This document shows positions 1-7,053 of a stretch of DNA of 9,891 nucleotides, one piece after another. The translations under genes were made by a program, and so were the position numbers. Positions within the stretch are counted from its first letter, which is position 1, and every line of letters starts with the position of its first letter. The DNA is taken from positions 1 through 9,891 of the forward strand of contig JAPUKV010000158.1 of NCBI GenBank assembly GCA_027295475.1, in the 5' to 3' direction. Below the pieces are notes generated by a model. The model was not told the origin of the DNA. It worked only from the letters and a program-made list of their open reading frames with translations, and did no database searches. The stretch comes from Pseudomonadota bacterium. Lineage in GTDB: Bacteria > Pseudomonadota > Gammaproteobacteria > Woeseiales > Woeseiaceae.

Positions 1-1245
1 CATATCGATTGCGTCGGCAACCTCCTTGGCAAAGCCAAACGGGTTCTGGGTTCCGGTCCAGAGTTCGCATTCACCGTCATGCAGCCAGGCGGTGCAGTTC
101 ATTGGCTCCATCGTGGCGTGGGCAAGATACGGTACCCGGTACTCGGCCTCGACGATCCTCCCGGATGTGCCTAGCGCTGCCTCAGTGTCGCCGATTGCGA
201 AATCCACTTGTTGATCGCCATTCTCGTTGGCGCGATCCATGTCGGCTGCGAATTGTTTGAATATATCGCTCTGTTCGACGTTGCCCTTGCCGCCGGATTC
301 GTATTCGACTGCGATCTTGTCGACAGCCTGCTTGGCTTGCCAGTAGCCGTCCGCAACGACAACAATAGCGTCGTCGAGGTTGATGACCTTCCTGAGACCC
401 GGCATGTCTTGTACGGAAGCCGAGTCCACCGACTTGATGCGATCCCCAAATACCGGTGCTGCTTTCACGGCCGCATATTTCATGCCGGGCAGTACTGCAT
501 CGATGCCAAAACTGGCGGTACCGTCGACTTTCGCCGGCACGTCCAAGCGCGGCATGGACCGGCCCATGATCGAATATTCTTCCTCGGACTTGAGCTTCGG
601 TTTGGGCGGTACGGAGAGTTCCGCCGCTTGTGCCGCGAATGTGGCATAAGTTGCGGAGCGATTGCTTGGTACATGGTGCACATGGCTGTTCTTTGTTTGC
701 AGCTCTTCCACCGGGACCTGCCAGGCGTCCGCGGCGGCCTGTGTCAAAACGGATTTTGCCGCTGCGCCTGCAATCCGCATGCCGATCATGCCGGTGGTCC
801 TGACAGATGTGCTGCCGCCCGTGATTTGCAGGCCCATGTATTGAGTGGCTTTGAGGAAAAAACCGTCGACCGTGTCGATCAGAAAGGACGGAAAATCCTT
901 TTCGCCGAGAGTATGTCCCCTGGCCAGGGCATAGTTGGCGTATTCCTCGTGCGCTGGCGCCTCGAGCATTTTCACGTTCGACCAGTCCGCATCCATCTCG
1001 TCGGCCAGCATCATTGCGAGCGTCGTATGCACGCCCTGTCCCATTTCAGCATGAGGAACGATGGCGGTAACGGTGTTATCCGGGGAAATCTTCACCCAGA
1101 TGTTCAGGACCGTTTCTTCTTCTCCGGCAAAAAGACCGGCAACTTTGGATCTTCGGTCGCCGGGACGTATGGCGATGCCGATGGCGAGAGTTCCACCAGC
1201 CAACACGCCGGTACTTATGAATGCGCGTCTGGTCCACTTACCCAT
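1..1245 (-). CDS. iorB: Molybdopterin-binding subunit of IorB-type aldehyde/isoquinoline oxidoreductase, partial (C-terminus outside window)
   Basis: Large subunit of a two-subunit molybdenum hydroxylase of the xanthine oxidase family, which hydroxylates an N-heterocycle or oxidises an aldehyde using water and passes electrons to the 2Fe-2S partner. The frame is open from ATG at 1245 to the window edge, giving 415 of the roughly 700-750 residues usual for the family. Residues 1-25 form a Tat signal (WTRRAFIS followed by a Gly/Ala-rich hydrophobic stretch), so the folded complex is probably exported with its cofactor. Family motifs visible: [12 protein letters not shown] (63-74), GGSTSVR (143-149), [12 protein letters not shown] (376-387) and WTGTQNP (396-402). 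The start overlaps the iorA stop by 8 bases, showing translational coupling. The substrate cannot be read from sequence; other Tat-type aldehyde dehydrogenases share these motifs. The active-site C-terminal Glu lies outside the window. Family sure, substrate unknown. Confidence 0.93.
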   Translation of the reverse strand, partial: MGKWTRRAFISTGVLAGGTLAIGIAIRPGDRRSKVAGLFAGEEETVLNIWVKISPDNTVTAIVPHAEMGQGVHTTLAMMLADEMDADWSNVKMLEAPAHEEYANYALARGHTLGEKDFPSFLIDTVDGFFLKATQYMGLQITGGSTSVRTTGMIGMRIAGAAAKSVLTQAAADAWQVPVEELQTKNSHVHHVPSNRSATYATFAAQAAELSVPPKPKLKSEEEYSIMGRSMPRLDVPAKVDGTASFGIDAVLPGMKYAAVKAAPVFGDRIKSVDSASVQDMPGLRKVINLDDAIVVVADGYWQAKQAVDKIAVEYESGGKGNVEQSDIFKQFAADMDRANENGDQQVDFAIGDTEAALGTSGRIVEAEYRVPYLAHATMEPMNCTAWLHDGECELWTGTQNPFGFAKEVADAIDM

Positions 1246-1732
1246 TGGAGCGCTCCCCGGAAATTGTCGATTCGGCGAGCATTGCCGCCGCCCGTTTGAT
1301 GCCCCGACGTATGCGCGGATAGGTGCCGCAGCGACAGACATTACCGCTCATTGCCCGATCAATGTCTTCGTCATTCGGTGATCCATTTTGTTCCAGGAGC
1401 GCCACAGCGGACATTATCTGGCCGGACTGACAATAGCCGCATTGCGGCACCTGCTCGTCGATCCATGCCTGCTGTACCGCGTGCAGGCCGGCTTCATTAC
1501 TGCCGATGCCCTCGATCGTTGTGATTTCCTGATTTGCGACAGCCGATACCGGTGTCATGCACGATCGAATTGGCGAGCCGTTGAGATGAACTGTACAGGC
1601 GCCGCACTGGGCGATGCCACAACCGAATTTTGTGCCTGTCAATCCGGTCTCTTCCCTGATTACCCAAAGAAGCGGTGTGGCCGGATCTACATCGATGTCG
1701 TGGCGCTCGCCATTGATCGTGAGTGTAATCAT
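1238..1732 (-). CDS. iorA: 2Fe-2S subunit of IorA/CoxS-type molybdenum hydroxylase
   Basis: Small iron-sulfur subunit that relays electrons from the molybdenum centre of the adjacent IorB-like protein. The 164-residue length is typical of the family. The N-terminal plant-ferredoxin-like domain carries C38, C43, C46 and C58 ([13 protein letters not shown] ... RSC). The C-terminal helical domain carries C98, C101, C133 and C135 (QCGYCQSGQ ... [15 protein letters not shown]), so all eight cluster ligands are present. It has no signal peptide, as expected for a subunit that travels through Tat bound to its partner. It overlaps iorB by 8 bases and is first in the operon. No FAD-subunit (CoxM-like) gene lies between them, which fits the two-subunit isoquinoline 1-oxidoreductase/aldehyde dehydrogenase layout that uses a cytochrome or quinone acceptor. 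The ATG at 1732 gives the standard MITLTINGE start; its Shine-Dalgarno is weak. Confidence 0.93.
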   Translation of the reverse strand: MITLTINGERHDIDVDPATPLLWVIREETGLTGTKFGCGIAQCGACTVHLNGSPIRSCMTPVSAVANQEITTIEGIGSNEAGLHAVQQAWIDEQVPQCGYCQSGQIMSAVALLEQNGSPNDEDIDRAMSGNVCRCGTYPRIRRGIKRAAAMLAESTISGERSNG

Positions 1733-1790
1733 GATGTGACGCTCTGTGATATTGCGAAGTCACGGGAGGTGGGCAGGCCACAATACTCCA

Positions 1791-1814
1791 TGGGCTCAGG
1801 CCCAGCAAGGCTGG
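1791..1814. promoter_or_regulatory. Two overlapping inverted repeats in the divergent iorA/acyltransferase spacer
   Basis: In the 129-base spacer between the divergent iorA and acyltransferase genes, TGGGC-TCAG-GCCCA (1791-1804) and CCAGC-AAG-GCTGG (1802-1814) are each perfect 5-bp stems. They share bases 1802-1804, so in RNA only one can form at a time. They would lie in the acyltransferase leader if transcription starts upstream of 1791. No poly-U follows either stem. I saw no convincing -35/-10 pair on either strand in this spacer. A chance pairing in GC-rich DNA is quite possible. Confidence 0.2.
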
Positions 1815-1861
1815 CAGCCGCATGGTGGCCGGCACGCAAATCGCAGCGAAAACGGGCTAAG

Positions 1862-2800
1862 ATGTATCGCTCGCGGTCAGCAAGAACCGGGCAATTGCGA
1901 AAAAAAATATCAAGAAATCTACGGGGAATGGTCGCGATATCAGCGATCGCGGTCAATACGGTGGTCTGGTTTTGCCCCATCATGCTGTTAGCCATGCTCA
2001 AGCTGCTGGTACCCAGCAAGTCATTCCGCCGCATCATGGCCCGGTGGATCATGGCTATGGGCGAAAACTGGGTGAGCTGGAATGCTGTAATTCTTTCCCT
2101 CAGGCATTCAGATCGCCTGGACGTTCGTGGTATCGAAGGCCTGAATCGGCAGGAATGGTATCTGGTGATCGCCAATCACCAGACATGGGTGGACATTATT
2201 GCGCTGCAGATCGTCTTGAACAGGCGAATCCCGTTTCTCAAGTTCTTCATCAAGCAGGAGATGATCTGGTTTCCGTTTCTCGGTGTCGTGTGGTGGGCAA
2301 TGGACATGCCGTTCATGCAACGTTTCTCAAAGTCCTATCTGGCAAAGCATCCGGAAAAGAAGGGCCAGGACCTCGAGGCAACCCGCAGTGCCTGCAGAAA
2401 ATTTCAGGACACACCGACTACCGTCATCAATTTTATCGAGGGAACAAGATTTACAGTGGCAAAGAAAATCAGACGAAATTCCCAGTTCCAATACCTGCTG
2501 CCGCCGCGAGCCGGAGGCATCGCGCTGGCGCTCACATCAATGGGCAGCATGTTTAACGCCATTCTGGATATAACCCTTGTGTATCCGAAAGGCGTGGCAC
2601 ACTTCTGGGACCTGTGCTGTGGTGATTTCGACCATGTCATCATCGAAATCAACAAGCGCCCGGTTGAAAAATGGATGGTAGAGGGCGACTACGAAAATGA
2701 TCGGGAGTTTCGCAGCCGTTTTCACCAATGGCTCACGCAGGTCTGGCAGGAGAAAGACAGGCAGATAGGCAGCCTGGTGCGCGAATCTGCAGCGGCATAA
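1862..2800 (+). CDS. YihG/LCLAT-type 1-acyl-sn-glycerol-3-phosphate acyltransferase family protein
   Basis: Membrane acyltransferase of the PlsC superfamily, expected to move an acyl chain onto a lysophospholipid at the inner membrane. Starting at ATG 1862 it has 312 residues, close to E. coli YihG (about 310), which is the main reason for this start. ATG 1928 (residue 23, just before the first membrane segment) is an alternative, and neither has a strong ribosome binding site. A hydrophobic segment spans about 24-50. Motif I is NHQTWVD (105-111) with the H106-x4-D111 catalytic pair. Motif II lies around FLKFFIKQEM (125-134), motif III is EGTR (193-196), and motif IV is around LLPPRAGGIALAL (212-224). 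The frame stays open far upstream, but there it only shadows iorA on the other strand. A 111-base gap separates it from the next gene. Family secure; acyl and head-group specificity unknown. Confidence 0.9.
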   Translation: MYRSRSARTGQLRKKISRNLRGMVAISAIAVNTVVWFCPIMLLAMLKLLVPSKSFRRIMARWIMAMGENWVSWNAVILSLRHSDRLDVRGIEGLNRQEWYLVIANHQTWVDIIALQIVLNRRIPFLKFFIKQEMIWFPFLGVVWWAMDMPFMQRFSKSYLAKHPEKKGQDLEATRSACRKFQDTPTTVINFIEGTRFTVAKKIRRNSQFQYLLPPRAGGIALALTSMGSMFNAILDITLVYPKGVAHFWDLCCGDFDHVIIEINKRPVEKWMVEGDYENDREFRSRFHQWLTQVWQEKDRQIGSLVRESAAA

Positions 2801-2840
2801 GGTTTTTATCCATCGCGCCGTTTCACGTGCCCTGATATCT

Positions 2841-2875
2841 ACGCGAAATGCGGGAATCGCTTGATTACTTCGCGT
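2841..2875. repeat. Inverted repeat between acyltransferase and Imm10-like gene
   Basis: ACGCGAA (2841-2847) and TTCGCGT (2869-2875) are exact reverse complements, 7 bp each, separated by 21 bases, in the 111-base gap after the acyltransferase. No T-tract follows on either strand, so it is not a standard intrinsic terminator. It could be a protein-binding dyad for the gene at 2912 or chance. Confidence 0.25.
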
Positions 2876-2911
2876 AAACTATTGATTCGCACTCGGCCAA
2901 CGGGTAGGACA

Positions 2912-3283
2912 ATGTTAAATAGCCGGAACTACGACACGGTGGCATTCGATGTCAGGGAGGACGCGACGATGCTGTTCTTCGCCAAGACATCCAAGACGGG
3001 CGATATCGATGATTACCTGCTGCTCATGCGCGCCGAGGGAGAGGAATTCGACGAGGCACTTTACCTCGAGATAAACGAGCAGCAGTTCGCCGGTCACAAC
3101 ATGATTTCCGAAGCCAGATTGACCGGAAACATGTTGACGCTCGAGCTGCGCGAGCCTGCCGCGGAGTTAGACGGCGCGAATGAGATCGTGCTCACCTATG
3201 ACCAGACCCCGGAAAATCAGGCCAGTATCGAAGCCGGAGTGTTTCGCGTTCTCGGCAACACCCTGGCGGGAGGCAACGCCTGA
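2912..3283 (+). CDS. Small acidic protein resembling the Imm10 immunity-protein family
   Basis: A 123-residue soluble, acidic protein without signal peptide or membrane segment. I do not recognise it with certainty. The pattern resembles Imm10 (immunity proteins of polymorphic toxin systems): a leading beta segment, DDYLLLMRA (35-43), then ALYLEINEQQFAGHNMISEA (49-68) matching my memory of the family's Y-x-E-x-N-D-Q-x2-x-G-Y-x-x-I region, then alternating L-T-x-N-x-L-T-L-E-L strands and a C-terminal helix. ATG 2912 is preferred because it has a purine-rich GGTAGGAC just upstream; an in-frame TTG at 2861 would add 17 residues. Its stop is 12 bases before the DUF1272 gene, so it probably heads a three-gene operon. 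No toxin gene is nearby. If it is not Imm10-like, it is a conserved hypothetical of unknown function. Confidence 0.75.
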   Translation: MLNSRNYDTVAFDVREDATMLFFAKTSKTGDIDDYLLLMRAEGEEFDEALYLEINEQQFAGHNMISEARLTGNMLTLELREPAAELDGANEIVLTYDQTPENQASIEAGVFRVLGNTLAGGNA

Positions 3284-3295
3284 GCGATTCCGCTG

Positions 3296-3523
3296 ATGCT
3301 CGAACTGCGGCCAAATTGCGAAAACTGCGATCGCGACCTGCCCCCGGAATCTACCGATGCAATGATTTGTTCGTTCGAGTGTACCTTTTGCAGGCAGTGT
3401 GTCGCTAAGGTGCTTGACGGCATTTGCCCGAACTGCGGCGGTAACTTTGAGCAGAGGCCCGTGAGGCCTGTCGCGTCGCTGACGGAGCATCCAGCTTCGA
3501 CGAAGCACATCACCCGGAACTAG
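3296..3523 (+). CDS. DUF1272 zinc-ribbon-like protein
   Basis: A 75-residue cysteine-rich protein of the DUF1272 family (PF06906), whose molecular role is not established. The typical MLELRPNCE start and the core ICSFECTFCRQCV (24-36) are clear. Eight cysteines form CxxC (C8, C11), CxxxCxxCxxC (C25, C29, C32, C35) and CxxC (C44, C47). This fits two structural zinc sites; metal binding is inference. The tail after residue 54 (PVRPVASLTEHPAS) is probably disordered. It starts 12 bases after the Imm10-like gene and stops 9 bases before the GIY-YIG gene, so all three are probably co-transcribed. Usually about 60-80 residues, so it is full length here. Confidence 0.92.
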   Translation: MLELRPNCENCDRDLPPESTDAMICSFECTFCRQCVAKVLDGICPNCGGNFEQRPVRPVASLTEHPASTKHITRN

Positions 3524-3532
3524 TGGTCCAAC

Positions 3533-3829
3533 ATGTCGTCTTGGAGTGTCTACTTGCTTCGCTGTGGGGACGGTAGCCTGTACACCGGCATCGCGACAGA
3601 CGTATCAAGGAGAGTCGCCGAGCACAAGAAAGGTGAAAAAGGAGCCAAATACCTTCGCGGGCGTGGCCCGCTTGATCTTATCTATCAGCAGGAAATCGGC
3701 GATCGAAGCCTCGCTGCAAAGATCGAACACCGGGTCAAGCGGTTCCCGAAAGAACATAAAGAGGACCTCGGCCGACTGCCGGGCCGCATTGAAGAATTGC
3801 TGCAGCAGATTAGTCTGCAAAGCGACTGA
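3533..3829 (+). CDS. GIY-YIG domain protein of the UPF0213/YhbQ type
   Basis: A single-domain GIY-YIG protein of 98 residues, the usual size of the YhbQ family, which is related to the catalytic domain of homing and UvrC-type endonucleases. Visible core: the GIY strand as WSVYLLRC (4-11), the YIG strand as LYTGIA (16-21), then DVSRRVAEH (23-31) with the conserved Arg, and the metal-binding Glu E65 in AAKIEHRVKR (61-70). These are the residues needed for nuclease chemistry, so it is probably active on DNA, but its substrate is unknown. AGTGGT, overlapping the DUF1272 stop, serves as a ribosome binding site ahead of ATG 3533, indicating coupled expression. Its stop faces the convergent MBL gene, only 15 bases away. 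Confidence 0.92.
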   Translation: MSSWSVYLLRCGDGSLYTGIATDVSRRVAEHKKGEKGAKYLRGRGPLDLIYQQEIGDRSLAAKIEHRVKRFPKEHKEDLGRLPGRIEELLQQISLQSD

Positions 3830-3848
3830 TGCGGCTCGCGCAGATCAG
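3826..3848. terminator. Possible shared hairpin between convergent GIY-YIG and MBL genes
   Basis: CTGAT-GCG (3826-3833) can pair with CGC-AG-ATCAG (3839-3848): an 8-bp stem with a 2-base bulge and a 5-base loop. It contains the stop codons of both convergent genes (TGA at 3827-3829 plus strand, TGA at 3847-3845 minus strand). No U-tract follows on either side, so at best it would act as an imperfect bidirectional terminator or 3'-end stabiliser. Confidence 0.3.
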
Positions 3849-4855
3849 TAAAGAACGATTGGCTCCCCAAAAGATGGCATTCGGATTTCTATCTGTTCCT
3901 CGTCGGCCCCGGCAAACTCGTTCAGCAATGGCACGATCGCGGCGACGTTATCGAGCACATTGGGGAACAACCTTATCTGCCCGAACGGTTGGGTGATGTC
4001 GTCATGATGAATCACATAGACCCGTTTTGCGCCGGTCTGTCCTATAATTTGCTGCCAATAGTCCAGCGCATATTTCAGGCTCTGCCTGCTAAGGCCCGCG
4101 ATACCCAGCATCACCACATCAGCTTTCGTGTCCGCCAGCGCATCTTCAATAAAGCCAGCACTGCCCTGCACCAGCGTCGTTCCGTTCGGGTGACTGATCA
4201 GGATCGACCAGCTCCCGCCCTCCCGCCATGCGGTGAACGGGGCAGGTTGCCGCAGCGGTTCTGACATGAACCCCGCGAGCAAATGACTGTCACCGAAGCC
4301 GTTTGGTACATGCCTGGAAGTGATCAGGGTCACGGTGAACTTGCCAAATTGTAAGGTGTCGCCGTTAGTCGCCAGGACGATCTGGTCGCCAGGAACGTCG
4401 GCACCGCGCGCTATGTTGGCCGTGGATTCCGTACCGACAACGGAAGCGCTGGACCGGTTGGCAATAGCGCCGACGTCCATCGCATGATCGTAATGGGAAT
4501 GCACGGGGATGACCGCTGCGAGGCGGCGCATCCGAAACGTGTCCAGTGCGTAGTTGATGTTCGCTGCATCAGAGACGATCGGTCGAAGGAAAATGAGGTC
4601 AAGGATGTCTGGCCTTGAGAAAAAACCATCTATCAGAATCTGCGTCTCGCCATCGTCGAAAAGCAATGTGGTGACGCCAAGCCAGGTGACTGTTACGGCA
4701 TCGGCACCGGCCTCAACTGCCGCGGCGGTTCGCAGGTCAATATCTTCGATCGAGTTGCGGTCCTGCCAGAGCCAGATACCTGCCGGTACACTCACGATCA
4801 CCGCGCCGGCAAGCCCGATGCCGGATCTTCTTAGCCAAAGCAAGGCCCTTCGCAT
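3845..4855 (-). CDS. Membrane-anchored metallo-beta-lactamase-fold hydrolase
   Basis: A 336-residue metal-dependent hydrolase of the metallo-beta-lactamase superfamily. Residues 10-30 form a single uncleaved-looking membrane helix after an Arg-rich start (MRRALLWLRR), which by the positive-inside rule places the catalytic domain in the periplasm. The strand opener is VTWLGVTTLLFDDGETQILIDGF (56-78). The signature H119-S-H121-Y-D123-H124 is the HxHxDH metal motif, with D126 following. Further possible ligands are H182 (SRHVPN), H222 (ISHPNG), and H283/H284 with D285/D286 (VIHHDD). ATG 4855 follows GGTGAG, a good ribosome binding site. It lies 33 bases downstream of the DUF819 gene and is probably co-transcribed with it. 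The arrangement resembles UlaG/RomA-like or N-acyl-PE-hydrolase-like MBL proteins, but the substrate cannot be named. Confidence 0.88.
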   Translation of the reverse strand: MRRALLWLRRSGIGLAGAVIVSVPAGIWLWQDRNSIEDIDLRTAAAVEAGADAVTVTWLGVTTLLFDDGETQILIDGFFSRPDILDLIFLRPIVSDAANINYALDTFRMRRLAAVIPVHSHYDHAMDVGAIANRSSASVVGTESTANIARGADVPGDQIVLATNGDTLQFGKFTVTLITSRHVPNGFGDSHLLAGFMSEPLRQPAPFTAWREGGSWSILISHPNGTTLVQGSAGFIEDALADTKADVVMLGIAGLSRQSLKYALDYWQQIIGQTGAKRVYVIHHDDITQPFGQIRLFPNVLDNVAAIVPLLNEFAGADEEQIEIRMPSFGEPIVLY

Positions 4856-4888
4856 GCACTCACCATACCATCGGGATCGCGGGCTTTG

Positions 4889-6085
4889 TTATTGTCCCAC
4901 CGCCATCCTCGCCAGATGCCCGGTAAGCGGGGCGAGATAGTTGCCCATCGCGTAACCCAGCAACGCCATCAGGATGGATACCGGTACCAGGCTGGGCCTG
5001 TGAAACGCTGCGACAATCGGCGCAGACGCGGCGGCACCGATATTGGCTGCAGACGCGATTGCGACGCTGTGCACATCGACCCTGAAGAGCTTCGCGCCGG
5101 CAATGCAAAAGGCGCCGTGAATGAAGATCCAGATGAAGGCACCCAGTAAGAAAGCCGGTGCTTGGCCGAAGCCTTCAATGGTAGCCCTCGCTCCCATACC
5201 GGCAACGAAAACGTAGACCATGGCGGTGCCGATCGCAGTTGCGTTAGGCAATCGGGACACCGGTGTGGCGGAGAGTGCCAATGCGATCGTCGTGATCAGG
5301 AGAATTCGCCAGGTGGATTCCGACAAAATGGTCTCCAGAGATGGATAGTTCTGCATCATCGCCTGGAAAAAAATTGATGCGAGGGCGCTGGCCAGCCAGG
5401 TAACGCCTATGGCAATCGCCGTGAGATAGATGTAATCACGCATGACCGGGGTTTTTTCTTCCTCCAGGACGGCCGCCGAAGCAGCATCCATCATGCGCAA
5501 ACGATCTTCGGGCACGTTCGCCCAGGCATTGAAGCGATCTGCGAAGTTCTTCGAAGCGAGGAGAAGCGGTAGCCAGACGATATAAACCACGTTATCGGCA
5601 AGTACGGCGAGACCAAACTGTTCAGCCGGTGTGTCCAGCATCTCGCTGGCAGCGGCCATGTTGCCTGTGCCGCCGATCCAGCTTCCCGCCAGTGCACCAA
5701 AACCTTTCCATGCGTCCGGGGCGAGCCAGTGGTGCACGAGCACGTATGCGATTACAGCACCGGCAATGACGCCGGCCGTACCCATCAGCATTACCAGGAT
5801 GCCCTTGCCCATGATGCGAACGGTAGCCGGTACATTGACTTTGAGTAACATCAGGACGATGAACGCCGGCAAAGCATAAGTGCTTAACCCGGAATAAACG
5901 GATGAACCGCTTGGAATAACGTCCAGGTTATTGAGGAAGACGGGCGTCGCGTAAATGAATAACAACGGTGGAACATATTGGAATAGTTTCCACTGAGTGA
6001 TCTGGTCGATGAAGAACCAAAAGGCTGCAACCGCACACAAGATAGCGAGCACTCCGCCCGGAGAGCTGATCAAAGCATCTGACAT
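4889..6085 (-). CDS. DUF819 family polytopic membrane protein (YjcL-like)
   Basis: A 398-residue inner-membrane protein with about ten hydrophobic segments, of the DUF819 family (PF05684); a transporter-like function is suspected but not shown. Two halves carry similar Gly/Ala/Asn-rich breaks: WIGGTGNMAAASEML (136-150) followed by VLADNVVYIVWLPLL (161-175), and SAANIGAAASAPIVAA (345-360) followed by a Gly-rich helix ending GYAMGNYLA (377-385). Such paired broken helices are typical of inverted-repeat secondary transporters. A hydrophilic loop at 178-215 (ending EEEKTPVMRDY) separates the halves. ATG 6085 is chosen because it starts at the first membrane helix and lies downstream of a candidate TATACT; a GTG at 6133 would add 16 unusual residues. 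The MBL gene follows after 33 bases. Confidence 0.88.
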   Translation of the reverse strand: MSDALISSPGGVLAILCAVAAFWFFIDQITQWKLFQYVPPLLFIYATPVFLNNLDVIPSGSSVYSGLSTYALPAFIVLMLLKVNVPATVRIMGKGILVMLMGTAGVIAGAVIAYVLVHHWLAPDAWKGFGALAGSWIGGTGNMAAASEMLDTPAEQFGLAVLADNVVYIVWLPLLLASKNFADRFNAWANVPEDRLRMMDAASAAVLEEEKTPVMRDYIYLTAIAIGVTWLASALASIFFQAMMQNYPSLETILSESTWRILLITTIALALSATPVSRLPNATAIGTAMVYVFVAGMGARATIEGFGQAPAFLLGAFIWIFIHGAFCIAGAKLFRVDVHSVAIASAANIGAAASAPIVAAFHRPSLVPVSILMALLGYAMGNYLAPLTGHLARMAVGQ

Positions 6086-6116
6086 GGTATTTATCCGTGC
6101 TGACGACTTGTGCTGC

Positions 6117-6122
6117 AGTATA
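6117..6122 (-). promoter_or_regulatory. Candidate -10 box for the DUF819 gene
   Basis: TATACT on the minus strand, 31 bases upstream of ATG 6085. No good -35 hexamer sits at 16-18 bases (GAAATC is at 17). If used, transcription would begin near 6109, inside the 5' extension that starts at GTG 6133, which favours the ATG start. Confidence 0.25.
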
Positions 6123-6266
6123 TCTAAATTCACCCGTCCGATTTCGCCGCACTACGAACGGACCAGGTCAATAATTGTCACTTCGCAATGATCGATATGC
6201 GGCTACTACCGATGGCAGGCGAAGGGGGTCTCCGACAGGAGTGTAACTGGCGTCTGAGGGTGACTC

Positions 6267-6290
6267 GTAGGAGCCTGTCCTGACGGGCGA
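6267..6290 (+). repeat. REP-like palindromic element with GTAG head
   Basis: GTAG at 6267-6270 followed by GA and a stem GCCTGTC (6273-6279) / GACGGGC (6282-6288), seven pairs with one G-T wobble and a very short apex. A GTAGGAGC head followed by a GC-rich hairpin is the layout of REP sequences found in Pseudomonas, Stenotrophomonas and other gammaproteobacteria. It sits in the 221-base gap between the NERD gene and the DUF819 gene, as REPs usually do. Only one copy is visible here, so its repetitive nature is unproven. A separate short hairpin CTCC-GACA-GGAG lies at 6230-6241. Confidence 0.45.
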
Positions 6291-6306
6291 TCTTGCTATC
6301 GGACGC

Positions 6307-7053
6307 CTAGGAAAAGCTGAGCTGGGCGCTCAGGTCTTTGCGCGTCTCTTCGTCAGTTAGCGCTGCGGCATTGACTGTCATCCAAACGGCATCCCAGTCC
6401 TTGATCTTGCAAGGGCCGAACACGAACTTGGCAATGTAGCTGTTCAGGTCGCGAACATGGATTACGTTTTTCTCGAGCGGTGATGTGAACTGGACACGGC
6501 CGGTGAATACGACCAGATTAGCGACGGGAACTTTCGGGACGGCTTTTTGTAGTGCCTTTGTTCTGCCCTCGTTTTGAATCATTGGATTCAAGAATTTTCG
6601 CCGGCGGATACCGTGCACATTCGTCCATTGAGGCTCGTCCGGTCCGCCAAATACGACACCATTGTAGTGTTTGGTCTGAATACAGATTATTCCGCCGGAT
6701 GTCAGAATCGCATTGTCTATTTTCGTCAGTCCGCCGTAGGCGCCGGGCAAAATGAAATCTTCGAGTACGTCCTTGCTCTTTTGCTGCAAAATTCTGCGGA
6801 TGCGGCGCTTGCCGATCCTGGCGGTTACAAGCTTCGCAAGGTGGGTGGCCGAAGCGCGAAAAAGGAGTGTTAGCAGCAGGGCGCAGGCGAGCGCTATCAC
6901 GAACATGGCGGGACCGACATGCGTCAGGCCGGTTACTACTTCAGTCGCGGATTCCGCGGCCGTATCGACTGCCGCAGTTAGCTCTGCGCCGGACGCAAAT
7001 ACCGGCATGGCTACCAGCCAGCCAGACAAAACCGAAAGCAATCGACGAATCAT
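6307..7053 (-). CDS. NERD-domain (nuclease-related) membrane protein
   Basis: A 248-residue protein with a probable signal peptide (1-22, MIRRLLSVLSGW ... VFASGA), a short Ala/Thr-rich linker, a membrane helix (about 46-66) and a basic stretch RIGKRRIRR (79-87). It then carries a NERD domain (PF08378), about 95-200. The domain core is clear: LPGAYGGLTKIDNAIL (102-117) with D113, GIICIQTKHYNGVVFG (121-136), PQWTN (141-145) and FLNPMIQNEGRTKALQ (154-169). The acidic residue of the usual D-ExK nuclease triad is Gln here (Q126-T-K128), a variant known from Mrr-like enzymes. Basic residues after the helix place the NERD domain in the cytosol. ATG 7053 lacks a clear ribosome binding site. It is transcribed alone or with the upstream ABC unit, 138 bases away. 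Role unknown; nucleic-acid processing is inference. Confidence 0.87.
   Translation of the reverse strand: MIRRLLSVLSGWLVAMPVFASGAELTAAVDTAAESATEVVTGLTHVGPAMFVIALACALLLTLLFRASATHLAKLVTARIGKRRIRRILQQKSKDVLEDFILPGAYGGLTKIDNAILTSGGIICIQTKHYNGVVFGGPDEPQWTNVHGIRRRKFLNPMIQNEGRTKALQKAVPKVPVANLVVFTGRVQFTSPLEKNVIHVRDLNSYIAKFVFGPCKIKDWDAVWMTVNAAALTDEETRKDLSAQLSFS

Noticed and set aside
208..1299. Plus-strand open frame of 363 codons opposite iorB
   Set aside because: Cys/His/Arg-rich translation with no family pattern; the minus frame carries clear IorB motifs throughout, so this is an antisense shadow.
1388..1861. 158-codon in-frame 5' extension of the acyltransferase
   Set aside because: It runs antisense to iorA, whose eight ligand cysteines are intact; starting at 1862 already gives the normal family length.
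6085..6133. GTG at 6133 as start of the DUF819 protein
   Set aside because: Adds 16 polar residues before the first helix and would require transcription from further upstream; ATG 6085 fits better, though neither has a strong ribosome binding site.
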